Part shown: one piece after another, positions 6,976-15,028 of the stretch
Layout of the letters: each line of letters starts with the position of its first letter
How positions within the stretch are numbered: position 1 is the first letter of the stretch
NCBI GenBank assembly: GCA_041485905.1
Contig: JBGPKK010000069.1
Span: 1 to 21,502, forward strand
Length of the DNA stretch: 21,502 nt
Source of the DNA: JAHFUI01 sp041485905
GTDB lineage: Bacteria > Acidobacteriota > Vicinamibacteria > Vicinamibacterales > CAVVIG01
Direction of reading: 5' to 3'
Notes under the pieces: model-generated
The model's input: the letters and a program-made list of their open reading frames with translations, nothing else
Told to the model about the DNA's origin: nothing
The model's database searches: none
Program-made: the position numbers and the translations under genes

Positions 6976-7272
6976 TCAACATTCGTACGAACCAACTTTG
7001 CGTCGACAGCGCACGCAGTGGGCGCGCCGTTGGCCGTCTACAAGGAAATGCGGCGTGCTCTCGGACAAGGACTCGCCCACGACGTCGAGAAGGGACTCGA
7101 CGCTGCCGAGGTGGCGGCATGCGTGAGTCGGATCGTGGCGAGCGAGGCGCCCAAGCCTCGACATCTGGTCGGCCGCGAAGCGGGCCGACTGCGCCGCCTC
7201 AAATCGCTCATGCCAGCCGGAATGTTCGAGTGGGGCCTGCGCCGACGGTTCGGCCTCGTTAAAGCTCCCTGA
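6976..7272 (+). pseudogene. 3' remnant of a short-chain dehydrogenase/reductase gene
   Basis: The frame ending at the TGA of 7270-7272 reads STFVRTNF, resembling the PGxVxTNF segment after the active site of SDR enzymes, and continues to the typical SDR tail: a helix (VYKEMRRALGQGL), EVAACVSRIV, PRHLVGREAGRLRRLKSLMP and a final RRRFGLV. The Rossmann nucleotide-binding motif and the Ser-Tyr-Lys catalytic residues are absent, and the frame is closed by a TGA at 6961. It begins just upstream of the toxin-antitoxin promoter, so the cassette may have arrived with the rearrangement that removed the 5' part. A GTG at 7018 could in principle still be used, but a functional product is unlikely. Confidence 0.65.
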
Positions 7273-7477
7273 GACGTACGCCGACCGCCAGCCTCCCCTC
7301 GAGCAGCTTTTCAATGTGTAGATGACCCTGTAACTCGCTAGCGACTCACCGCTGCGTCTCCCGAACTCCGGAGTTCTTCGTCTGCATCTTTTTCGGCGGC
7401 CCTCTCGGCCGTTTCCACGAACGTCAAAATGAACTCGCTGCGGCTATGCGACGGCGCTTCATTACGTGTGCGAATGA
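7273..7477. other. Gap between the dehydrogenase remnant and the TonB receptor stop
   Basis: No gene is supported here. A 14-base perfect palindrome, GAACTCCGGAGTTC, lies at 7363-7376. It is not followed by a T-run in either direction, so it is not a clear terminator. Confidence 0.4.
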
Positions 7478-10400
7478 TCAGAACTCGTACTTCACCGCGA
7501 ACTGCATGATGCGCGGGTCGCCCGACGATGTGATGCGCCCGAACGTCGCGCTGGAAAGCGTGGTGTTCGGGTTGTCCAGCAGGAACCAATTGAACGCGTT
7601 GAACGCCTCGACCCGCGCCTCGACGCGCTGCCCGTTGCCGATTCGGAACGCTCGCACGAGCGAGAGATCGACGACCTTGCGTCCGGGACCGTCGATGGAG
7701 TTGCGCACGAAGTTGCCGTAAGTCCCCAGCGCCGGCTGCGCGAATGCCGCCGGATTGAGCCAGTTGAGCCCTCCATCCCCGTACGGATTGTCCAGCACCT
7801 GGTTCGGGCGCTGCGTGGTGGTCTGGATGCCCGAGAGGGCCCGGTCGGTGCCTGTCGTGATCGTCAGCGGGCTCCCTGAATTTGCGCGGAAGATCCCCGA
7901 CAGGCGCCAGCCGGATGCCAGCGCACGTACAGCCGCGTTGGTGAACTGCGGCGTCTCGGCGCTGGCGCTGAGGTTGAGGATGTGCTTCCGCCACGTGCCG
8001 CACCGCCCCCGGTCCTCCTCGAAAATCGCTTGTGTTTCGGCGGCTGAAGGCGGATTGATTAACGACACGGGTTTCATGTACCCCGTGGCGACGTTGAGGG
8101 GGGCCTGCCCCTGGCTGATCAAGCCTTCGCATGAGGACACGGTGTAGTTGGCGCTGGTCGTAATCCCGCGCGCCGACCGGCGCTGGAACTGCAGCATCAG
8201 TCCGTGGTAGGTCTGCCACCCCGCATCGGTGATCCAATCGAGGTACCCGTAGTACTGCCCGACTGCTGGATTCAACTGGCTGAGCTCCCGGCGGAGATCC
8301 AACGACGCCGTCGAGCAGTTGGTGAACGTCTGCGTACCGCCGGTCGGCAGCTTCAATGTGCACGGCCCTGTCGGCGTGGCTCCCGCGGGGATCACGCCAG
8401 GGTTTCCGTCGACGACGCCCCACATGTTGACCATGTGATTGCCGAGGTACGTCGTCGAGAACGCCATGTTGTCGCCGACCTGCCGCTGAAATGCCACGTT
8501 CCAGCTGTGGTTGCGCGTCGTCTTGATGTCGTAGGGCATCGAGATGAACAGCGAGTACAAGGCGGCGTTGTACGGATAGTCTGCACCGCCCAGCGAGACC
8601 GGATACGGGTTGGTCCTGCCAACCGCACCCCACGGATCGTCGAGTAGAGTGTTCGTGAGACGCTGTTCCAATCCGAACGGCGGGGCCGAGCGCGAATCGA
8701 AGAAGAACTGGCCGGTCACGAAATCGCCGGTCAAGCCGTATCCGGCGCGCAGCGACGTACGACCGTCGCCTTTCGGGTCCCACGAGATGCCCACCCGAGG
8801 CGCGATGTTCGACCACACGGTCTTCATGCCGGAATTGCCCGGGAACCCGGGGTCGCCGGGATAGTAGAGACCGGCCGGCGCCTGCGGGTACACCGTGCTG
8901 TGAATCCCGGCCCGCATCCGCTCGACGTCGAAGTTGTACACCGACCGGTCCACGCTATCCTGCGGGAACCACGGCTCCCACCGCGCCCCGTAGTTGAGCG
9001 TGACTTTCGACGACACCCGCCACGTGTCCTGCCCGTAGAGCGCGAAATACGGCTGCTTGATGTCCTGCCGGAACGGCGTCGCTTCCCGGAACTCGAACAC
9101 GCGTCCGAGCAGAAAGTCGCCGAGCGGCAGGCCGGTGACGCCGCCGGTGAACGAGATCGGACCCATCGAGCGGACGTTCGATTCCGTCTGCCAATCGGAC
9201 ATGGCCACGGCGCCGCCGATGCCGTACTGGTGATTCCCGCGGACCACCGTCAGGTCGTCGGAAAGGGCGTACGTGTTCGTCTTGTAAAACGAGAAGGTCT
9301 CCGTCCCCGTATTGATGGAGAAGGCGCCCGTCGTGGTGATGTTCATGTACTTGGGAATGTAGGTGAACATCTTGATGCCGACGTCTTCCGGCCCGAAGAG
9401 ATCGGAGTGCGTCCGCACGACGTTCGTCCGATTGACGGAGCCCCGGATGTTGTTGACGACCGCATTGCTCAACACCATTGAGTCGCCAATCGCCAGCGAG
9501 TGTTGGGTGTTGTCGCGACCGCCAAGCGTCGCCGCCAGGATGTTCCCGTTCGCGTTCTCGAATGCCGGCTCCCAGAAAGTTGTCGACAGCATGTACCGGG
9601 CGAATAACGTGTGACTGTTGTTGAGCCGCCAGTCGATGCGGGCGATCGGCTGGGTCTCTCTGGGTTTGGTTGGACGGGAATACGCAATCTGGCCGCACGG
9701 GTCGCTGGTCGTGGGCAGCATCCTGGCGATTTTCACCGCCGCCGGGCTGAGCCGCGCCGGATCGATCCGGTTGTTCACGAACCCGAGCGCCGCCGGGAGC
9801 GTGAGGTTACCCTGCGCCCGGCACTGCGCCGAGGCGGCGGTGGAGAAGTCGCCGTTGAGCATCGCCGCGGTCGGGATGAACGTCACGATGTCGGCCGGCG
9901 TCTGCGTTGCGCGCGTGCCCTGATAGGCGCCGAAAAAGAAGATCCTGTTCTGGACAATCGGTCCGCCCAGCACGCCGCCGAACTGGTTCCGGACCAGACC
10001 ATCGCTGGTGCGCTCGCCCGTGACAGGACTGACCGCCGCAAACGGGGCGGTCGCGTTGAAGCGATGGTGGCGCGCGAACTCGAACATGTCACCGTGGAAC
10101 AGGTTCGTGCCTGCCTTCGTCGCGACGCTGACCGTGCCGCCCGCCTTGACGCCGTTCTGCGCGTTCTGCGAGCTGGTCTCCACGCTGAACTCCTGCATCG
10201 CGTCGGGGAAGGGGAGCGGCAGGTTGACGCCGTCATACCAGTTGTTGTGGAGCGCACCGTCCAGCAGGTACTGCACACCGAACTGCTGGCCGCCGGCGAC
10301 CGCGATGCCGCGGCTCTGGGTCAGGCTGCGGCTCGAGGGGTTGCCCGTATCGACCGCCCCGCCAGCCAGGAGGACGAGCGAGGCCACGTTGCGGCCCTCG

Positions 10401-10843
10401 AGCGGCAGCGCCAGGACTTGCTCGTTGTTGATCACCGCTCCGATGGCAGGGTTACGGGTCTCGACAAGCGGCGTGGACGATGTGACGGTGATCGTTTCCC
10501 CGATCGCGCCAAGCTGCAGCGTCATCGGGATCACCGGATTGCTGTTGACCTGCAGCACGATACCGGTCTGCACCGACGTGCGGAAGCCGGCGAGCACCAC
10601 CTCGAGCCGATACGGTCCGACCGGCAGGTTCGTCAGCGTGTACGAACCGGTCTGATCGGTCACGACCTCCCGGCGGAAGCCGGTGTCGGTCTGTGTCGCG
10701 GTGACGGCAGCGCCCGGCAGGATGCCGCCGCTGGAATCCGCGACGGTCCCGTTGATCTGCGCCGTGGCCTGGGCCCACGTCGTCGTGATCGAGACCAGAA
10801 GGATCAGCACGACGCAAAGCACGAGACGGATCGCGTGACGCAT
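7478..10843 (-). CDS. Oar-like TonB-dependent outer-membrane receptor
   Basis: A 1121-residue outer-membrane protein. A signal peptide (about 1-25, hydrophobic LVLCVVLILLVSITTTWAQA) is followed by a carboxypeptidase-regulatory-like beta domain (about 28-110: INGTVADSSGGILPGAAV, then TDQTGSYTLTNLPVGPYRL). A plug domain (about 115-240: ETITVTSSTPLVETRNPAIG, LPLEGRNVASLVLLAGGAVD) and a long beta-barrel follow, ending in VKYEF with the C-terminal Phe that directs BAM insertion. This architecture is the Oar/SusC-like class expanded in Acidobacteriota; members import or bind larger organic substrates, but the ligand cannot be read. A Shine-Dalgarno GGAGGG lies just before the ATG. A promoter at 10957-10984 leaves a leader of about 107 bases. 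It is divergent from the exported-protein cluster at 10998. Confidence 0.95.
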   Translation of the reverse strand: MRHAIRLVLCVVLILLVSITTTWAQATAQINGTVADSSGGILPGAAVTATQTDTGFRREVVTDQTGSYTLTNLPVGPYRLEVVLAGFRTSVQTGIVLQVNSNPVIPMTLQLGAIGETITVTSSTPLVETRNPAIGAVINNEQVLALPLEGRNVASLVLLAGGAVDTGNPSSRSLTQSRGIAVAGGQQFGVQYLLDGALHNNWYDGVNLPLPFPDAMQEFSVETSSQNAQNGVKAGGTVSVATKAGTNLFHGDMFEFARHHRFNATAPFAAVSPVTGERTSDGLVRNQFGGVLGGPIVQNRIFFFGAYQGTRATQTPADIVTFIPTAAMLNGDFSTAASAQCRAQGNLTLPAALGFVNNRIDPARLSPAAVKIARMLPTTSDPCGQIAYSRPTKPRETQPIARIDWRLNNSHTLFARYMLSTTFWEPAFENANGNILAATLGGRDNTQHSLAIGDSMVLSNAVVNNIRGSVNRTNVVRTHSDLFGPEDVGIKMFTYIPKYMNITTTGAFSINTGTETFSFYKTNTYALSDDLTVVRGNHQYGIGGAVAMSDWQTESNVRSMGPISFTGGVTGLPLGDFLLGRVFEFREATPFRQDIKQPYFALYGQDTWRVSSKVTLNYGARWEPWFPQDSVDRSVYNFDVERMRAGIHSTVYPQAPAGLYYPGDPGFPGNSGMKTVWSNIAPRVGISWDPKGDGRTSLRAGYGLTGDFVTGQFFFDSRSAPPFGLEQRLTNTLLDDPWGAVGRTNPYPVSLGGADYPYNAALYSLFISMPYDIKTTRNHSWNVAFQRQVGDNMAFSTTYLGNHMVNMWGVVDGNPGVIPAGATPTGPCTLKLPTGGTQTFTNCSTASLDLRRELSQLNPAVGQYYGYLDWITDAGWQTYHGLMLQFQRRSARGITTSANYTVSSCEGLISQGQAPLNVATGYMKPVSLINPPSAAETQAIFEEDRGRCGTWRKHILNLSASAETPQFTNAAVRALASGWRLSGIFRANSGSPLTITTGTDRALSGIQTTTQRPNQVLDNPYGDGGLNWLNPAAFAQPALGTYGNFVRNSIDGPGRKVVDLSLVRAFRIGNGQRVEARVEAFNAFNWFLLDNPNTTLSSATFGRITSSGDPRIMQFAVKYEF

Positions 10844-10956
10844 ATGCCCTCCATGAGCCAGTTGCCGGCCGGTTTCACGAATGCTTCCGGGATTTCTTCC
10901 CGCCCTGTGGTCCCCTTGATTCCCCTCCGTGGCCGGATGGACGGTCAGCCGGGAGC

Positions 10957-10984
10957 ATTATATGGAGAGCGAGGCCGGTGTCGT
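10957..10984 (-). promoter_or_regulatory. Promoter of the TonB-dependent receptor
   Basis: The minus strand reads ACGACA (10984-10979), 16 bases, then TATAAT (10962-10957). The -10 is consensus and the -35 matches four of six positions. The region is shared with the upstream side of the divergent gene at 10998. Confidence 0.5.
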
Positions 10985-10997
10985 ATACCATTTGCCC

Positions 10998-12002
10998 ATG
11001 CGCTTTTGCCGGCACCCTTTCGGCAACGCCCTCGCGCTGATTGCGCTGGTTCTCGTGCTGGGCGGGCGCCAGGGGACGCAGGCACTTCCCGCGCAGCAGC
11101 ATCCCTCGACCCTCACGGCGGGCCTCGAAGCGCTCCAGATCCGGCCGAACGTCTACGTCATCTTCGGGGCCGGCGCCAACGTGACGGTTCACGTGGGAGA
11201 CGACGGTCTCGTGCTGGTTGACAGCGGCTCGACCGGCATGGCCGACGCGCTTCTCAGAGCCGTCAAGTCGATCTCGTCGCGCCGCATCCGTCTCATCATC
11301 AACACCAGTGCGGATGCGGATCATGTCGGCGGCAACGCCGTCCTCGGCAGCGCCGGCGTGCCGGTGAGTCCTGACCCATTCGCCCGAGAGAACCACGCGA
11401 CCGTGCTCGCCCACGAGAACGTGCTGCTTCGCATGAGCGCGCCAACAGGAAGCCAATCGCCTTTTCCCTCAAACATGTGGCCGACCGAGACATTCACGTC
11501 GCGATTTCGGCCGATGTATATCAATGACGAGGCGGTCCAGGTCATCCGGCAGACGGGTGCGCACTCCGACAGCGATGTCATGGTGCTCTTCCGCAAGGCC
11601 GACGTCGTCATCACGGGCGATATTGTTGACCTGAGGCAGTTCCCCGTCATCGATCGGGCACGGGGCGGCAGTATTCAGCGCGAACTCGAAGCGCTCAATC
11701 GTCTGCTCACGGAGTTCGTCGTTCCGAATGGTCCGGAGGTTCTCAAACCAGGCGGCACGATGGTGGTCCCCGGTCACGGGTACGTGTCCGATTACGGCGA
11801 AGTGGTGGAATACCGCGACATGCTGACGGTGATCACCGACATCATCCACGACATGATCGGGAAGGGCATGACGCTCGATGAAGTGAAGGCTGCCAATCCC
11901 ACGCGGGGTTATCGTAGCCGGTACGGCAAGGATACGGGACCGTGGACGACGAATATGTTCGTGGACGCCGTCTACCGGAGTCTGAAGGGGTCCCCATCGT
12001 GA
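10998..12002 (+). CDS. Exported metallo-beta-lactamase-fold protein with a degenerate zinc site
   Basis: A 334-residue MBL-fold protein with an N-terminal signal peptide (FGNALALIALVLVLGG), so probably periplasmic. I chose the ATG at 10998 because it gives the signal peptide; the upstream in-frame start adds an unrelated leader. The fold is visible as VLVDSGSTGMADALL, IINTSADADHVGGN, QTGAHSDSDVMV, VVITGDIVD and VVPGHGYVSDYGEV. The canonical HxHxDH motif reads S104-A-D106-A-D108-H109, so both first-site histidines are lost. D108, H109, H189, D208 and H260 remain, enough for one metal at the second site. A hydrolase with altered metal content is likely; the substrate is unknown. It overlaps the next gene by the GTGA arrangement and heads the cluster. 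Confidence 0.85.
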   Translation: MRFCRHPFGNALALIALVLVLGGRQGTQALPAQQHPSTLTAGLEALQIRPNVYVIFGAGANVTVHVGDDGLVLVDSGSTGMADALLRAVKSISSRRIRLIINTSADADHVGGNAVLGSAGVPVSPDPFARENHATVLAHENVLLRMSAPTGSQSPFPSNMWPTETFTSRFRPMYINDEAVQVIRQTGAHSDSDVMVLFRKADVVITGDIVDLRQFPVIDRARGGSIQRELEALNRLLTEFVVPNGPEVLKPGGTMVVPGHGYVSDYGEVVEYRDMLTVITDIIHDMIGKGMTLDEVKAANPTRGYRSRYGKDTGPWTTNMFVDAVYRSLKGSPS

Positions 12003-12754
12003 GCCGTCTGTCGGTGTTTCTTCTGGCGCTGACGCTTCCGCTGACAGTGTTGAACGACGCACGCGCACAAGGACGCGGTGGAACGGCTGGGCCCGCATCG
12101 CCACGCTCGGTGGCGCCCATCGATCTCACCGGTCAATGGGTGGCGGTCATTTCCGAAGACTGGCGCTGGCGCATGATTACCCCTGCGAAAGGCGACATCG
12201 TCAGCATTCCGTTGAATCTCGAGGGCCAGCACGTGGCCGAGGCGTGGGATCCGGCGAAGGACGAGGCCGCAGGCGAGCAGTGCAGGGCCTACGGTGCGCC
12301 CGGCCTGATGCGCGGACCGATCCGCATGCGCATCTCGTGGCTCGACGACAACGCATTGAAGGTCGAAACAGACTACGGAATGCAAACGCGCGTGCTTCGC
12401 TTTGCGAACGCCGCGGCGCAGCCCGGAGCGCGGAACTGGCAGGGTGCCACGGCCGCAGAATGGATTGTGCGTGGCGGTGGCCGCGGCAACCCTCGGTTCG
12501 GGACGCTCAAGACCGTGACCACGAATCTGCGACCGGGGTACTTGCGGAAGAACGGCGTGCCCTACAGCCAGCGGGCGGTGTTCACGGAATACTGGGACGT
12601 GCATGCGCTGCCCAACGGCGACAAAGTGCTGGTCAACACGAACGTGGTCGAAGACCCGGTCTACCTCCAGCTGCCATTCCAGACGGCGATCCATTACAAA
12701 CTGGAACGTGACATCAGCAAATGGGATCCAACACCATGCGACGCGCGCTTCTGA
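11999..12754 (+). CDS. Exported protein of unknown function, first of a paralogous pair
   Basis: A 251-residue protein starting at GTG inside the stop of the preceding gene (GTGA overlap), with a signal peptide (SRLSVFLLALTLPLTVL, cleavage near ARA/QG). The mature part looks beta-rich. Recognisable blocks are IDLTGQWVAVISEDWRWRM, GEQCRAYGAPGLMRGPIRMR (Cys95), FTEYWDV and VVEDPVYLQLP (218 on). The LTGxW, QCxAxG, FT and EDPxYL blocks recur in the same order in the next gene, so the two are probably ancient tandem duplicates. I recall similar uncharacterised proteins in Acidobacteriota and Proteobacteria, but no biochemical function. It is probably periplasmic and co-translated with its neighbours. 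Confidence 0.8.
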   Translation: MSRLSVFLLALTLPLTVLNDARAQGRGGTAGPASPRSVAPIDLTGQWVAVISEDWRWRMITPAKGDIVSIPLNLEGQHVAEAWDPAKDEAAGEQCRAYGAPGLMRGPIRMRISWLDDNALKVETDYGMQTRVLRFANAAAQPGARNWQGATAAEWIVRGGGRGNPRFGTLKTVTTNLRPGYLRKNGVPYSQRAVFTEYWDVHALPNGDKVLVNTNVVEDPVYLQLPFQTAIHYKLERDISKWDPTPCDARF

Positions 12755-13731
12755 CTCCTCTGCTGTTGAGTGCGCTGACGATGGTGAGCGTGCCGGCGTT
12801 TGCGCAGGTCGAGCTCACGGGTTCGTACGCGATCCGGATGTACGAGGACTACATCGAACGCGGGCCCGGTTCCTACCTGGGCGACTTCACCGGCATGCCG
12901 ATGAGCGACGAGGCGCGTGCCAAAGCGCTCTTGTACAGCTCGAGCCTTCCCTCCACCATCGAACGCCAGTGCCTTGCGCAGTCGCCCTGGGTGGGACAGT
13001 ACCGGCCGCTCGGTCTGCGGATCTGGAGCGAGATCGATGACGGCCGCGTCGTGGCTTGGGTGCTGGCCGGCGACTATCTGCGCGACACCATCAGAATCTG
13101 GATGGATGGACGGCCGCACCCGTCGGCGAATGCGTGGCATCCGCCATCCGGGTTCACCACCGGGCACTGGGAAGGCGACACGCTGGTGGCGCACACCACG
13201 CACGTCAAGGCGGCGTGGATCCGGCGAGGCGTCGGAATTCCCGGCAGCGATCGCTCGGAGTTCACCGTCATGATCACGCGGCACGGCAACCTGCTGACGA
13301 TCACGACGGTGCAGGAGGATCCGATCTATCTCACCGAGCCGCACATTGTGAGTCGTGTGTGGGAATTCGATCCAAACGGGAGTCAGGAGGCGAACAATCG
13401 AAGCACGTGCAATACGGGCAACGAGATTCCATCGCTCGAGGACACGGGCAAGGTGCCGCATGCTCTCCCGGGGCAGAACCCGGACGAAGACTACATGGTG
13501 CGCACGTACAACATCCCGAAGGAAGCCGCCATGGGATTTGCCCACACCCTGTATCCCGAGTACCGCAAGACACTCAAAAACGTGTACACGCCACCTGCGT
13601 CGTGCGGACGGTACTGCTGCGGCTGGATCGAGCGTCAAGGCTTACCAGGCGCGGCTCCAGGCTTGACGTGCAAGGACAACAACCAGCCGCCCTCGATCGG
13701 GGAAGGGCTCCCGGGAGGACGCGACCGGTAA
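12736..13731 (+). CDS. Exported protein of unknown function with GxWEGDTLV motif, second of the pair
   Basis: A 331-residue protein whose ATG lies 19 bases inside the end of the previous gene. The signal peptide is RRALLTPLLLSALTMVSVPA with cleavage near AFA/QV. Mature blocks are VELTGSYAIRMYEDYIERGP, a DFTGMPMSDEARAKAL segment, RQCLAQSPW (Cys79), TGHWEGDTLVAHTTHVKAAW, FTVMITRHGNLLTITTVQED continuing to PIYL (194 on), and a Cys-rich tail with CGRYCCGW. The WEGDTLV block is common in uncharacterised acidobacterial exported proteins. It aligns in motif order with the protein upstream. The clustered cysteines near the C-terminus suggest disulfides or metal binding in the periplasm. Function is unknown. 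An upstream in-frame GTG/ATG-like start at 12721 would weaken the signal peptide. Confidence 0.8.
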   Translation: MRRALLTPLLLSALTMVSVPAFAQVELTGSYAIRMYEDYIERGPGSYLGDFTGMPMSDEARAKALLYSSSLPSTIERQCLAQSPWVGQYRPLGLRIWSEIDDGRVVAWVLAGDYLRDTIRIWMDGRPHPSANAWHPPSGFTTGHWEGDTLVAHTTHVKAAWIRRGVGIPGSDRSEFTVMITRHGNLLTITTVQEDPIYLTEPHIVSRVWEFDPNGSQEANNRSTCNTGNEIPSLEDTGKVPHALPGQNPDEDYMVRTYNIPKEAAMGFAHTLYPEYRKTLKNVYTPPASCGRYCCGWIERQGLPGAAPGLTCKDNNQPPSIGEGLPGGRDR

Positions 13732-13769
13732 GAGGGCGTGAGAGTTCGAATTCCACGCGGAGTAGCGAA

Positions 13770-14600
13770 ATGATCGAAGTGATCAACATCGAGAACAAAA
13801 CCAGGACCCCGATTTCGGAAGGGCACGTGAGGAACATCCTGAGCCCGTCTGACAACGGGACCAGGGTTCAGGTCGCGATTGAGGAAGTTGAGCCTGGCAA
13901 GACATGTCGTCTTGCTCCCAGCGACAAGACACAGGTCGCTTACATACTGGACGGGAAAGACGCCAAAGTGACCCACACGGCCGCCGGAAAAACGGCCGTC
14001 CACACGGCCCAGCGACGCGCCGGAGTCTATTTGGAACCAGCCGAGGAAGCCACCCTCACAGCTTCTGGCACTCCGCTGGTTCTGCTGCTCGTCACGGTGC
14101 CCAAGCACACCGGCAAGCCCACAGGCAACCAATCGCCGGCTGGCTACTTCTTCGAAGAGGCACAACTCAGATCGCTGATTGACGAGAAAGGTTTCCGGGA
14201 GCGGACCTTCTGGGTCAACAAGGAAACCGGCCTTTCCGGCTCCTGGGACCTGCAGCTCGGCCGCATGCTCTATGCGTCCGATGCTCATTCTCCGCGGCAC
14301 GTACACCATCCCTCGAAGACCAGTTCCATCACACCGGAGCATTTCTACTTCATCGAAAAAGGCACCGGCGAAGTGAAGCACGATACAGGCAGCCTTCCTG
14401 TTGGTCCCGGCAGCCTGGTGTTCATCCCCTCTGGCGAATGGCATCAGCTGATCGCGTCCGAGACCGGTTTTGATTACATCGAATTCCAGGCACCGTTCGA
14501 CTTTGTCACGACCATGGATCACGATCCCCTGGGCAAGAACTGGTACATCAAGGGGACTGACGACGGAACAGGCAAGCCCACGCTGTGGGTCCAGAGCTGA
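13770..14600 (+). CDS. Bicupin protein, metal site in the C-terminal cupin only
   Basis: A 276-residue protein with two cupin barrels. The ATG at 13770 is preceded by GGAG at seven bases. The open frame extends far upstream, but that part overlaps the previous gene in another frame and is not coding. The N-terminal cupin (about 30-115: VEPGKTCRLAPSDKTQVAYI, GVYLEPAEEATL) has no histidine cluster and probably binds no metal. The C-terminal cupin (about 150-245) has RHVHH (H177, H179), EHFYFIEKGTG (E190), and PGSLVFIPSGEWHQL (H225), the usual HxH...E...H ligand set. No signal peptide is seen, so it is cytoplasmic, unlike its neighbours. Such bicupins include dioxygenases, isomerases and hydrolases; I cannot choose between them. 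Confidence 0.85.
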   Translation: MIEVINIENKTRTPISEGHVRNILSPSDNGTRVQVAIEEVEPGKTCRLAPSDKTQVAYILDGKDAKVTHTAAGKTAVHTAQRRAGVYLEPAEEATLTASGTPLVLLLVTVPKHTGKPTGNQSPAGYFFEEAQLRSLIDEKGFRERTFWVNKETGLSGSWDLQLGRMLYASDAHSPRHVHHPSKTSSITPEHFYFIEKGTGEVKHDTGSLPVGPGSLVFIPSGEWHQLIASETGFDYIEFQAPFDFVTTMDHDPLGKNWYIKGTDDGTGKPTLWVQS

Positions 14601-14625
14601 CACTAGAATTGCGCGGGAGGTGGGT

Positions 14626-14880
14626 GTGATCGCCAGGCTGCAAATCCTCGCACTCGGCTTCGTCGGGATCCTCGCGGCGGCCAGTCCGTTATTCGCGCAT
14701 CACGCGTGGCCCGTCGATACGTCGCGGGAAGTCACGGTGAAGGGAACTGTGACGGGGTACAAGACGGGAGACGTGATCACCGCCATCGGCCATCGGTTCA
14801 TTGACGGCTCGAATATCCTGCGACTGCAGAAGGTGGTGATGGCCAACGGGAAGGAATTTTTCCTGTACGGCGGGCGGTAG
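14626..14880 (+). CDS. Shortened DUF6152-like exported protein
   Basis: An 84-residue protein starting at GTG with GGGAGG five bases upstream. A signal peptide (ILALGFVGILAAASPLFA) is followed by HHAWPVDTSREVTVKGTVTG, which is the start of the mature DUF6152 domain. The family normally continues with an NPH-containing beta segment of roughly 40 residues before the last part. Here YK is joined directly to TGDVITAIGHRFIDGSNILR and a final MANGKEFFLYGG, which is the end of the domain. The frame is intact, so this looks like an internal in-frame deletion, and the product may be non-functional or a minimal variant. It is the last gene of the plus-strand cluster. Confidence 0.7.
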   Translation: MIARLQILALGFVGILAAASPLFAHHAWPVDTSREVTVKGTVTGYKTGDVITAIGHRFIDGSNILRLQKVVMANGKEFFLYGGR

Positions 14881-15028
14881 GCTCGGATAGCTATCCCGTT
14901 GCACCCAAACCGCTCGCGATCGCATTGACCGTCAGCAGCAGGCCGGGTAGGAGCGCGGCCGCGCCTTCGGCGTCTCCGCGCTGACGCATCCCGCGCCATT
15001 CGCCCCGACCTGCTAGCTGCAGATCCGC
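14881..15028. other. Repeat-bearing gap
   Basis: This stretch carries a partial copy of the prmA palindrome: GCCGCGCCTTCGGCGTCTC at 14958-14976 matches the left end of the repeat at 641-658 with one C/T difference. No gene is seen. Confidence 0.45.

Noticed and set aside
7363..7376. Palindrome GAACTCCGGAGTTC as a terminator
   Set aside because: No loop and no T-run on either side; too short to support as a terminator.
7338..8816. 492-residue open frame on the minus strand
   Set aside because: It overlaps the TonB receptor gene in another frame, is Arg/Gln/His-rich and lacks any domain; a shadow frame of G+C-rich coding DNA.
10984..10989. TATACC as a -10 box for the MBL gene at 10998
   Set aside because: Only four of six bases match and no -35 hexamer is found at 16-18 bases; too weak to list.
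9611..11221. 536-residue open frame on the plus strand
   Set aside because: Antisense to the receptor and running out of frame into the MBL gene; charge-rich with no recognisable domain.
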